Shown here: one piece after another, positions 1-10,680 of the stretch
Layout of the letters: each line of letters starts with the position of its first letter
Position numbering within the stretch: position 1 is the stretch's first letter
Source: Daphnia carinata
Taxonomy: Eukaryota; Arthropoda; Branchiopoda; Diplostraca; Daphniidae
NCBI RefSeq assembly: GCF_022539665.2
Contig: NC_081337.1
Span: forward strand, 8,718,679 to 8,782,678
DNA length: 64,000 nucleotides
Direction: 5' to 3'
Program-made: the position numbers and the translations under genes
Notes under the pieces: generated by a model
The model's input: the letters and a program-made list of their open reading frames with translations, nothing else
Databases searched by the model: none
Told to the model about the DNA's origin: nothing

Positions 1-3000
1 AATCGCCTTCGCAAGGAGATGGACCAAATGCGTGAAGAGCGAACTCGATTGACTGTAGCGCTTGACTTTTCAAAAGATGAGAGAAATCTTCTTATCAAAC
101 AATTGAAAGAATTTGAAGAAAAAGCAGGTATGACGAATAATGATTGCTCAGTTATTTCAATTACGCAAAACCTAATTCATCTAACTAAATACAGGAAGCT
201 TGAAAGACCAATCAAGAAGTATTCAGATGGATAAAATGTCAGTGGAAGATTCACTTTGCCGTTTGCAGGTTCTCAAATCTCTCGACGAAGCCCAGATACA
301 AAAGTTGAATGCGGATATTGAACAAGTAATATAACGCACATCTCAGAATTTTCGGGTTTATAGTAACGGAAAGAAATCCACGGAACAGATAAGGAAAGAA
401 AGCTCCGATTTTTTAAGAGAACGAGAGGAATTAAATGAAGAAGTGTCAGCCCTGAAACATGAATTGGTCAAAGCCGAAGAATTGCGGACGCGGCTCGAAT
501 CATTCAACACCTCTTTGGAACATTCACTGAACGTTGCAAACATCGATAACGTGGAAACGAAAGAGCAAATAGATACTCTGATACAGGTCTGTTTACTGTT
601 TCCATTCAGTGATCGAAGGGAAAAGTTAAACTAACAAAATCGTCCTTTTTTTTTTAGATAAATGAGCAACTGACAGAAAAACAGACGTCCATGGAACAAC
701 GCTATGCCGAAATTGAAACTGGCAATAATCATTTAATGGAAGAAATTGGGAAGCTAACGCGAGAGTTTACTTTATCGAAGGAACGGGAACAATCGTGGAA
801 AGAGGAAGTCGATCGACTTCGCTTAAAAATTAGCAGTCTGGAAGAAGAAACCCGTTCTGTCCATCAGCAGCTACTAGGAGCTCAGAATGTCAACCACTTG
901 ACTCAAGTATCGCTAATAGCAACTCAAACTAATTACGAAGAGCTTCAAATCGAACTCGAACGCGTCACGAAAGAAATGCAGGCAAGAGTTTCATTTTAAC
1001 ATTTGGGTGGTCGATTATTTTAGTGTCGCTATTTTTACTAGACGATCGGAGCTGAGAAAGAAAGTTTGTTATTGGAGTTGCAACAATTAAACGAGTCAAC
1101 CAATCTTGCCGTGACCCAACTTCAGGAAGAGAATAAAAATCTTTCTCGGGACATAAATGACTTGGACAAACAGTTGCATGATGTTGCAAACGAAAAGACT
1201 GTTCTAATGCATGGTGTGGAGAAAGAAAGGGTAAAAGGGTTGACATGACACTTTTCTGGAACATAAAGACCCTATATAATTGTTTCTATTTTTCAAAACA
1301 ATATTTCAGCAAGAGAAAAAAGCTACACTACAAAACAAGCTTGCGGAAGTGCAACAAGAACACAAGCGTCATATCGAATTAGTACAATCCCAGCATAGCA
1401 AAACAGTTCAAGAAATGCAAAAGGACATGGCTCAGCAGCTAGCAAAACTTCAAGAGCAACTGAACAAGCGTGAGAGTGAAAAACAGCAACAACTAACCCA
1501 AGGTAAGTAAGATACGTTTCATAATATCATTTGATATCCTCGGTATATTGCACATTTGGGTATAGCTCAGAGTGAAAGAAAAAGCCTCCAGGAAAAGCTG
1601 AGCGCTTGCGCAGCAGAGTTAGAAGCTGAACGAAAAGAACTGGCACGTGTACGCCGTGAAGAGGCCGAGCTTCAGGCCCAACATAACCAGTCTATGGACA
1701 ACTTCCGTGCGGAGATTTCACGCCTGCATGGAGAGCTCCGCGCGGCAGGGTTAGTGGTCCAAAAATGCTCGCAAGAAGTTATTCCAGCCTAAACCGTGAA
1801 TTATGTTATCCTGAATGTTTCCTCAGGGAAAGCCGTACAAAAGAGATGCAGACGGCAGAGCAAATTCTGGCTGTGACAAACGAGAATTTGAAGCGATCGG
1901 AGGAAGATTTTGGCACCGCAAAGACAGAACTTACCGCAACAAACCGACAGCTGAAGGAAGCGCAGAGGCAATTGGAAGCGCTTCAGATTCAACTTAGCAA
2001 AAGTATAAGTTTCTTATTACGGTTCTCATTGGCCATCCATGTTTACTTATCTTCTTACTGATTTTACATATATGTAATGGTAGTGGAATCGCAAAGAGAC
2101 GATGCGCGCAAGGAAGGCATTCACAGAGGAAGCATATTGGATGAGTTGCAGAACGAGCGTTCCGAATTGCGCAACTCGATAGTTGGGTTTCAAACATCGA
2201 TCAAGCGACTTGAGTCAGAACGGGAAGATATTGTCAAGTGCTTAGAGGAAGCACGCAAGAGGATTGCAGGTAACGGCGCATACTTTTGTTTACCCAGCAC
2301 GGCCTTAATTTTCCCGTTTTTTATTGATTGGTTTTCAGTACTTGAAGAAAATCGAGGTGTCCTTGAGCGCGAAATTCACCATCTGCGTACTTTAGTAAAA
2401 GATGCGGACCAGCAAGTAGCTCGACTGACCGAGGACTTGAATATCAACCAACAAAAGCTAGAACGCTCACAAGATGTTCAGAACCGCTGGAAAGAAAGAA
2501 GCGAAGCTTTGGTTGAACAGTTACAAGCCGAACAGAATCGTACTATTTTGGCGGAACAAGCCGTTACCAAGTATATGAACAAAGTTCAAGCTATAAAAAT
2601 GCACTACCAGCAGGTGAAAAAACATTGTTGGTGAGCTATTTTTACGCAGTTACCTTGTACGTTTTAAAAATTTATTAGATGGAGCAACAGTATACTCAGA
2701 AACTTCAACAATCGGGTACACAGCATTCGTTACACCAGCAAAGATTAGACGAGATGGATGTGACGGTCCAGAAGACAATTGGCCGGTCAAAACGCCTTGA
2801 AGAGGAGCGCCATAACTTTCATAGTCGCCTTATCGAAGCCGACAAGGAAGTTGGAATCCTCAAGGTTCGTGCTTTTATTTTTCCAGCTTAAGCATCGAAC
2901 GTTTTTTCAAGCTACATGAAACCTTGTAGACTCGCTTGCGCGAAGCAGATTCACAAGCTCAAAATTTGACGGATCAAATGCATCGTTTGGAGCTTGAAAA

Positions 3001-3618
3001 ACGAGAGCTGAATAGCCGTTTTGGAGTTCTATATTCAACGTTGAAGCGTTTCATCCGAACTCTCGAAGACACCCACCAAGGCAATATCAGCAATAAATCT
3101 CAAGATGCAATCGGAACCGGTGTAAGATTTCTGCAGCCACTGTCTACGACAATGGGTATGTGAATTTTATAGTACGTTACCGTAACTAGCGCTGAACAAC
3201 AACATTACATGTTTTCCCCATTAATATTTTCCCAGAATCAGACATTTCAATAATGAGAGAGACAAGCAGCGCCGATCCGGACGCCATTCAGGTCGTACTT
3301 CAAGATTTGATGCGTCACATATTGCAGTTGCAGGCTCGACGAGCGGCCGAAATGACTCCAAGTCGTGACGAGCCTACCAGGTTAGAGGTATCATCTCGTG
3401 AGCGTCAACGCCAATTACTGTCACGTCATCTTCGCGACACAGAAGGCAACGCAGCCGGTTTACGTGAACAGTTACATGCTTCACTGAATACCGTGGCATC
3501 ACACACGTCTTTGGGTCCACAAACACTTCATCGCGAATCTACCCGTTTAGACGGGCTGGTTTCAAGTGTTCGTCGTTTTGATAGCTCACCCATCAGGCCC
3601 GATGGACAAGCCCATTGA
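1..3618 (+). CDS. Rootletin-like (CROCC-type) coiled-coil protein, C-terminal part, 5' truncated
   Basis: About 925 residues remain, almost all acidic/basic heptad-type coiled coil rich in E, Q, K, L and R, ending in a less helical Ser/Arg/His-rich tail (3236-3618). Exons read as 1-127, 195-325, about 389-586, 658-981, 1042-1230, 1310-1502, 1566-1749, 1827-2002, 2084-2269, 2339-2613, 2679-2864, 2930-3155 and 3236-3618; phases agree at every junction except the one after 325, which is ambiguous. Continuous coiled coil of this size with many short exons fits rootletin, the structural protein of the ciliary rootlet and centriole linker. CEP250/C-Nap1-like or another centrosomal coiled-coil protein is the main alternative, because coiled coils resemble one another by composition. 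The N-terminal rootletin domain would lie outside the window, so the name is an inference. Confidence 0.5.
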
Positions 3619-4714
3619 TCTCTCGTTCACATTCTCCTTTGTCAGGGCCCATATAGTCAGATTTTAAAAAAGAGATTATCCCGACAGAAATAGTCTCTTT
3701 GAACTGGTTTTCTTGAGTCGTTTAAGTTTATTATCACTCATGTAGCCTCTACTTAATTCTCTGTCCGTGAGCCATAATTGCCCGATTGTCCAAACTTGCC
3801 ATAACCTCTTTTAAGAGAGATTTTTGAGGAACTTGCAAAATCGCGTGTCAATTTCACCTATCTTTACTGAGCGCATTAACTTTTGTGATATAATTTCAAA
3901 CGCGGACGTTTTTTTCGAGGGGGGGAAGAGCGGAGGGTCAAGTTAATATTCAACTAGCTGTAGGGTGGGGGGGGGGAGGAATGGGATGCGTCCAGTTGCC
4001 CAAACACATCCTGTAAAGAAATTAGCCTACGCCACGTACGTATCACTCCCGAAATAACTTCACGTGAGCCTTTTTTTTTCTCTCCATTTGATTGACGAAA
4101 ATTGTTTGAAACGCACGAAATGTTTTGTGGTTTTATTCCTGGTTTGTATGGAAATTTTTCTCTATGAAAGGCTTAGATGAGAATACTCAAATAGTAGGGT
4201 ACTGTCGTGTTTGTCCGTGTTTTGTAGTAGCACTGTATGGTATTTAGACTATGGCCAAAAGAGCAATATATGCAAAAAATGTATGCTCGAATATCCAAAT
4301 ACGAATACCGATGATCGGCTTCACCTTGACCGGAGCGTAAATTATCTTGATGCTTTCGCAGATGTTTGCATCCTAATCATTTTTCGCATTTCAGCTTCAC
4401 GTTTTCAAAATGCACTAGCGGTAAGGAAAAAGTTCTACAACATTAAATGGAATATGTTTTCACCCTATGTACTTTCTGACAGGAGCAGAACGTTCGACCG
4501 CAAAAGGACAGAACAACGAAGACCATTAAATACATGTGGTGACGAAATAGAAACCACATGTCTTTAAAATTTATCTGCCTCGTTACCCGCGTTGCAGGTT
4601 GCACTGTATGACGTGTTCACGGAAACTCGGTATTTTTGCCTCAATTGAGAGAGTTAGACGAATTTGTCCACTTGTCGTGCCAGTTTAAGGCTGAAGTCCT
4701 TGTTACGGTATAGT
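3619..4714. other. Intergenic: rootletin-like 3' flank and bestrophin 5' flank
   Basis: No supported gene. The stretch holds the presumed 3' UTR of the coiled-coil gene and two G-rich runs near 3917-3938 and 3963-3979. An open frame at 4211-4567 has no ATG at its start, no recognisable motif and no clear splice partner, so I leave it uncalled. Upstream non-coding exons of the bestrophin gene could lie here. Confidence 0.5.
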
Positions 4715-6461
4715 ATGAAGGTATTTGGCTCTCAGAGTAAAAATTGTGGCATTTTCGATTGTTTTAAATCCGTGTTTCCACTGTTCAAATGGCGGAGTTC
4801 TCTCTACAAATTGTGCTATAAAGAACTCATTCTCCTACTCATTCCATACCTGACCTTGACTGTCGTATACCGATGTGCCCTCAACGAAGATGAAAAGAGG
4901 TAACTTTTGTCTGTGTGTAACGATAATGATAATGATATTCGTACCCTTGTCTCCTACTAAAATAAGTAATCTTTTAAACATAGACTGTTTGAAGAGCTGG
5001 TCCGTTATTTCGAGCGATATTTGGAAATGATATCTCTTCCATTCATCTTGGGATTTTATGTTGCAACTGTCGCAGCCAGGTATTTCTGTTAATGTTTGAT
5101 AAAGTTTGGAAGCTGTTTATTGGTGATGTAGTTCTACATTTATTATTACGAACAGATGGTGGCAGCAATATATGGCCTTGCCTTGGCCTGATCGGTATCA
5201 CAGCTTACGCATATGTTATTAATCAATCTTATTATTAATTGGTTTTACTTTTAAAGATTGATTTTGACCGTTGCTGCCTATATTGGGGGTACGGATTCGG
5301 AATCCCGAAAGTTGAAGAAAACTTTAGTTCGTCATTGTAATCTAATGGCTGTTTTGCTGATACGGTACTAGTATTTCTGAACATGCTTCTACCTTCTTAT
5401 TATACATGTTCTTTTCGTTGCTAGTTCTCTGTCGACTAGTGCCAGTAACCGTAAGAAAACCTTGGAGGACGCCGTCAAATCAGGTTTGTGTTTTTGTTGT
5501 GAATAATACGTCTGAGTAAAACGGTAAAGCATTTTGTGACAATGTAGGCTTTATGACGAAGACGGAAATGAGATGTTACGAATCAATTGAATCGGATGTG
5601 AGTTTGTATTGGTTACCCGGCCTGTGGTTCGCTCAGAATTTGCAAGAAGCGTTTATGAAAGGCCATATCAAGGATACGTACGCCGTTAACCTTATTATGG
5701 AGGTATATCGATTTTTTTCGTTGCATTTTTTCCGCCAGAGGTTTATGTTTGCATGACTATATACAGGAATTGTTAGATTTTCGTGGGAAATGTGGTACTT
5801 TATGGACTTATTCTTGGATCAGTATTCCACTTATTTACACGCAGGTACGCTAGCGCAAAAATTATTTTCATAAGGAATTGATCATCAGTTAACAGTCTAA
5901 GAAATAGGTTGTGACTTTGGCTGTGTATTCTTTTTTCTTTGCCTGCATCATGGGTCATCAGCGTATTGTCGAGCATACGTCTCCCGAGGATGGTCTCACG
6001 GCAGACCTCTACTATGGGTTTTCTCTAGTACTAAAGTTTTTTTTCTATATGGGATTACTTAAGGTACCGTTTCTCTTGCTATGCTGTTGAACATACTTAG
6101 AAACGTCGTTTTCGTTGTTCTGATTTCCATTTTCTTTTATTATAGCTGGCTGAACAAATGATATGTCCCTATGGTGATGGTGACGAACATTTCGATGTAG
6201 ACTTTCTATTAAACCGTCATGCTCAGGTACGTGTTATTAATAAGCCGAAGTACTACTGAGATTTTTCTGATTAAAGAAGAATAATGTATGTAGGTCATAC
6301 AATTAGGTACAGATACGTTATCGGAACAATGTCCTTCAGCCTCCCACGAGCTCCTGAATCAGGAAGAATACAGTCTCCAGGAAGAGGATCCAGATGCCGA
6401 TAAGGGTCTGAAAAATAAACGCACCGACTGTCCATATGGTTCAACTGCAACGAGGCACTAA
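4715..6461 (+). CDS. Bestrophin family anion channel
   Basis: Ten exons (4715-4899, 4984-5079, 5156-5194, 5257-5364, 5425-5483, 5548-5702, 5767-5844, 5908-6063, 6146-6226, 6294-6461) give 374 residues with all phases consistent. Bestrophins are pentameric Ca2+-activated Cl-/HCO3- channels. Family marks: W-x-S-x-YK-x2-YKE near residue 27, the neck region with I78, F82 and F86 at the spacing of BEST1 I76/F80/F84, RWW then PWPDR near 94-108, and the SWISIPLIYTQVV segment. The conserved channel core is complete; the variable C-terminal tail of longer bestrophins is nearly absent. The N-terminus is unusual, without the common MTVTY-type start. The acidic calcium-clasp loop after LAEQMICPYG reads DGDEHFD instead of the usual EDDDDFE. 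The start is the first in-frame ATG before the conserved region; an upstream coding exon cannot be excluded. Confidence 0.93.
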
Positions 6462-6501
6462 GTTTTATTCGTTCATGCTATACTAGTTGAAAACTTAATC
6501 A

Positions 6502-6507
6502 AATAAA
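6502..6507 (+). terminator. Polyadenylation signal AATAAA of the bestrophin gene
   Basis: A canonical AATAAA lies 41 nt after the bestrophin stop codon, a normal position for a compact arthropod 3' UTR. The cleavage site itself is not visible. Confidence 0.5.
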
Positions 6508-6571
6508 TTCATCAAACAGGAAGTTCAGCGCCTTAAAAAACTTACGGCGTACTGCGAGAGTGTCACTCCTT

Positions 6572-6594
6572 AACGGAACCGCTGCGGTTCCGTT
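6572..6594. repeat. Perfect palindrome, 11-bp arms with a 1-nt centre
   Basis: The left arm AACGGAACCGC is exactly repeated in reverse complement as GCGGTTCCGTT with a single T between, followed by a T run. It lies 110 nt after the bestrophin stop codon. It could be a transcript hairpin, a cruciform, or a remnant of an inverted-repeat element. Confidence 0.8.
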
Positions 6595-7438
6595 TTTCAT
6601 CAACAGTGACGCAACTTTACGGAGTGTTCAACAACATGAACATGATAACCCACCACATTCATTTAGCGAAATCTCTACAACGTTCAAGATGCCTATACAA
6701 AATGGTGCGGAACAAGGATTTGCAAGATACTGGAAAAACCCAACCGGTATGTGTAAAATATCTCCGAAACGTACACATGCAGAAACCAGTGACATTACGC
6801 AGTCATCCGTACATTTATAGCGTCTATCTTGCATCGTCGATGCTTAAATCTTAAAGTTTCTTGGGTTTTTCTTTCTCTGCTCCCTTTTCAAATAGCGTTT
6901 ATAAAAACCTATAGATTGTCTGTCACTCTTTTTTGGTTTCGTAGTTTTACGATTCAAACTTTCTTATTGGGAAATATCGAAATGATGCACCAAGAAAGCA
7001 ATGCAGGTCAAATTTATTTTGTTTTTGTTTCTTTTAATAATATCTAACTGATCATCGAAGGCGATGACATTGCTATTGAAGTTTGGTGATAGCAAACAAC
7101 TGAACAATAACAACAAAAAACATTTAAGTATAAGTGTACAAGTAATTAATTAGTAAGTACAATTACAAGCTACAGTATACAAGTAGGCCTACTGCAAACA
7201 ATTACATTCTGGTACAACTGGCACAGCACAAGTACACGACGAAAAGAAGAAAGCAAAAGCTGGCAAAACTGCGACAGCCGAAGGAATAAGGAACAATTTA
7301 TAAAAGATTTGGCAATGCCGTCCGGTTAGCGGTAGAAAACCCAAACTGCAAGGCTAACAACATTTTCGAATTGAGACAGGTGCTTCTGCTGTACTGAAGC
7401 CATTCTTATACTTAGAAGTACAAATTTAAAAAAAAGGA

Positions 7439-9065
7439 ATGAAGGGCAATCAGAGTCAGAAGGTTATTAATGTTGAAGTACTCAAAAAGCAAACCAGGTA
7501 GTTATACTCATACTTATGCATGTTGCACTACCTTTACTGAACTAATTTTCCACCTGCAGTCGATTAACACGAAAAGAGCTGAATCCTTATTTGAAGGAAT
7601 ACGTGGAGAAATATGGAACTAAAGACTACCGTGGAGAAGCCAACGAAATAAGTATTTTGTGCGCAAATGTAGAATCAATAACTTTTCACGATGACACAAA
7701 CATGGAAGGTATAATATCTGTAAGTAATATTGTATCATCATTTGTAAGACAGCTATCAAATCTAAAATTTTTCTTAAAGCTATGTAATGGGACCGTTGAA
7801 CATCAGTATCATATATTCACCATAGAAGACAGTGGGCCTGAGTTGCAGGAACTTGATGACAAAGAGGATGAAGTACCAGCAGCCACACACTGGCAACTTC
7901 CTTCATCAGAGTTCCACGGACTATGGGAAACATTGATATATGACAACAATATTAAAATGCAGCTGTTGAATTTTATACAGACTACCATGCTGTTTTCAGA
8001 TTGTGGAGTGAATAGTAACATCATAAGCTGGAATAGGGTTGTACTCCTTCATGGCCCTCCTGGAACCGGAAAAACATCTCTCTGTAGAGCCCTTGCTCAT
8101 AAAATGGCTATTCGCCTAAGTCATAGATATTCAAATTCTCAGCTGGTTGAAATCAATAGCCACAGTCTCTTCTCCAAGTGGTTTTCAGAGGCAAGCTATT
8201 CTACTGTAAATTTAATGGTTTGTCTAATTCCTGCTGTAACCTGTGATTTTTACAATTAGAGTGGAAAACTCGTGATGAAAATGTTTGCCAGAATTCAAGA
8301 GCTAATTGAAGACCCAGATTGCTTAGTGACAGTACTCATTGACGAAGTTGAAAGTTTGGCACGAGCTCGCCAATCAGCAAGCAGTAATAACGAACCATCT
8401 GATAGTGTCCGAGTAGTCAACGCCCTATTGACACAAATTGATCAAATTAAACGGTACTGGTATAGTAATTACGTTAGGCAAGTGCATTTGTAAAGCGTAA
8501 TACGATCTTCGCTTATAGGTTTCCCAATGTGCTAATACTCTCAACATCCAACATATCGGGGACAATAGATTTAGCCTTTGTTGATCGAGCAGATATTAAA
8601 CAGTTTATCGGACTTCCAACTCCTCGTGCAATATATGCAATATATTATTCTTGCCTTCAAGAATTATTTAGGGTGAGTGTTTATAAGTCTGATGGCAACA
8701 ACATTTATTGGAAAACATTTTTCTTAGACAGGAATATTAAAAACTATTGGCAACCTGCAAACGATCCAAGAGCTGGAGGTGGCAGGATTTAACCAAGAAG
8801 CGGATATCCACACCATGAAATTATGGAATCTGTCGAGGTAATATTTCTTTTTAAAACTGTGCACGATATTCGTAAAATGTGATAATGAATCTGAAGGCTG
8901 AGCCAAGGTCTAAGCGGTCGAACTTTGCGGAAAATACCCTTCCTTGCTTGCTCCATCTTTACTAGTTTTCATGAGACAGTCAACACATTACCACTATTTC
9001 TGGACGCCATGGAGTATACCGTTCAAAAACAGTTCGATGACCGAAATGTTATGCCGCAATCGTGA
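7439..9065 (+). CDS. TRIP13: TRIP13 / PCH2 AAA+ ATPase (pachytene checkpoint protein 2)
   Basis: Seven exons (7439-7497, 7560-7719, 7780-8190, 8260-8453, 8519-8672, 8728-8837, 8897-9065) give 418 residues, close to human TRIP13 (432). The protein remodels HORMA-domain partners (MAD2 with p31comet, HORMADs/Hop1) in the spindle checkpoint and meiosis. Order: N-terminal substrate-recognition domain (about 1-100); the HWxLPxxEFHGLWxxLIYD block before the ATPase; Walker A GPPGTGKT at 165-172; [16 protein letters not shown]; Walker B VLIDEVE with D238 and E239; TQIDQIKR; sensor-1 region [12 protein letters not shown]; and the C-terminal [11 protein letters not shown] lid segment. The intron after 8190 appears to be GC-AG, and the 60-nt intron at 7720-7779 is free of stops and a multiple of three. 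The start is the first ATG giving an N-terminus (VINVEV) like that of human TRIP13 (VHVEV). Confidence 0.95.
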
Positions 9066-9101
9066 TCTACATCAATGACTTGTGCGTGGTTTTATGCATT
9101 G

Positions 9102-9107
9102 AATAAA
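9102..9107 (+). terminator. Polyadenylation signal AATAAA of TRIP13
   Basis: AATAAA occurs 37 nt after the TRIP13 stop codon and is followed by a T-rich stretch. Confidence 0.5.
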
Positions 9108-9365
9108 AAAGTTAATTTTTTTTTGCATCAACTAAGTGATCCATTCTTGATCGCCAAGTATTCATAAATGAAATTAGTCGAATGTTTCGTAACAACATAG
9201 AAGCCAGCGTTCGTTAATGGCGATAATGAGTTATCCAATAAACGTAACAAATTACGGCACAACGGAAATGGAAAGCACAAAAACCCTTATAACGCCCTTA
9301 AAAAGCCCTCCACCAAAAAACGAAATGAGCTAGATTTTTAGCCTGACTATGAAGTATACTCATGC

Positions 9366-10680
9366 GTCAAGCGCCTTCCCACTTTTTCATTTTTGGCAAA
9401 AATCTAACTTTAGCTAAAATTGTATGAATCTTATTCAAGATTTAACGGGGATCATGAAAATCGGCTTCATTGATGCATGGGATCATTAGTTTTCGCGTTA
9501 TTAGGATTCGCATCGAAACCTATTTTTACGATATTTCTGTTAATAGATGGCGTTCGCGACGGTAAACAAACTAAAATCATTTTAATTGCGATTTATTCAG
9601 AAACTACACCACTAAGGGAAAAACTAATGCTATTTTCTGAATCAGCGTTAAACGCTGATTATTTTTGGTAAGTTTCATTCAATTCCATGAAATTTCATAT
9701 TTTGCGCGATTTTGACAAAAGTGAGAAGGCTATAGCCTTCCCACTTTTTCATTTTTGGCAAAAATCTAACTTTAGCTAAAAATGTATGAAACTTATTCAA
9801 GATTTAACGGGGATCACGAAAATCAGCTTCATTGTTGCATGGGATCATTAGTTTTCGCGTTATTCAGATTCGCATCGAAACCTATTTTTACGATATTTCT
9901 GTTAATAGATGGCGTTCGCGACGGTAAACAAACTAAAATCATTTTAATTGCGATTTATTCAGAAACTACACCACTAAGGGAAAAACTAATGCTATTTTCT
10001 GAATCAGCATTAAACGCTGATTATTTTTGGTAAGTTTCATTCAATTCCATGAAATTTCATATTTTGCCGATTTTGACAAAAGTGAGAAGGCTATAGCCTT
10101 CCCACTTTTTCATTTTTGGCAAAATTGTATGAAACTTATTCAAGATTTAACGGGGATCACGAAAATCAGCTTCATTGTTGCATGGGATCGTTTTCGTTAT
10201 TCAGATTCGCATAACTTTAGCTAAAATTGTATGAATCTTATTCAAGATTTAACGGGGATCATGAAAATCGGCTTCATTGATGCATGGTATCATTAGTTTT
10301 CGCGTTATTAGGATTCGCATTGAAACCTATTTTTACGATATTTCTGTTAATAGATGGAGTTCGCGACGGTAAATAAACTATAATCATTTTAATTGCGATT
10401 TATTCAGAAACTACACCACTAAGGGAAAAACTAATGCTATTTTCTGAATCAGCGTTAAACGCTGATTATTTTTGGTAAGTTTCCTTCAATTCCATGAAAT
10501 TTCATATTTTGCGCGATTTTGACAAAAGTGAGAAGGCTATTGCCTTCCCACTTTTTCATTTTTGGCAAAAATCTAACTTTAGCTAAAAATGTATGAAACT
10601 TATTCAAGATTTAACGGGGATCACGAAAATCAGCTTCATTGTTGCATGGGACGAATAGTTTTTGCGTTATTCAGATTCGA
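9366..10680. repeat. Tandem array of about 360-bp units, A-B dimer organisation
   Basis: The same head (ATTCAAGATTTAACGGGG) starts at 9433, 9795, 10138, 10239 and 10602. Copies at 9433, 9795 and 10239 are near full length; those at 10138 and 10602 are cut short. Heads 1 and 4 share one set of variants (GAATCTT, ATCATG, ATCGGC) and heads 2, 3 and 5 another (GAAACTT, ATCACG, ATCAGC), so the array is A-B-b-A-b rather than one uniform monomer. Units carry two palindromes: AAGGCTATAGCCTT at unit borders and a 21-nt one with arms AATCAGCGTT (9640-9660, also near 10002 and 10448). It could be a satellite or nested copies of a small non-autonomous DNA transposon. Open frames in it simply repeat with the unit. 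Confidence 0.9.

Larger units (their letters stand above)
6462..7438. other. Intergenic between bestrophin and TRIP13, with a strong 23-nt palindrome
   Basis: No gene is recognised. Open frames at 6560-6820 and 6606-6854 overlap, one begins at GTG, and neither resembles a known protein. The stretch holds the bestrophin poly(A) region, a perfect inverted repeat at 6572-6594, and the TRIP13 upstream region. Confidence 0.5.

Noticed and set aside
4211-4567. 118-residue open frame upstream of bestrophin
   Set aside because: It starts at TTG, has no similarity to bestrophin N-termini and no clear donor joining it to 4715.
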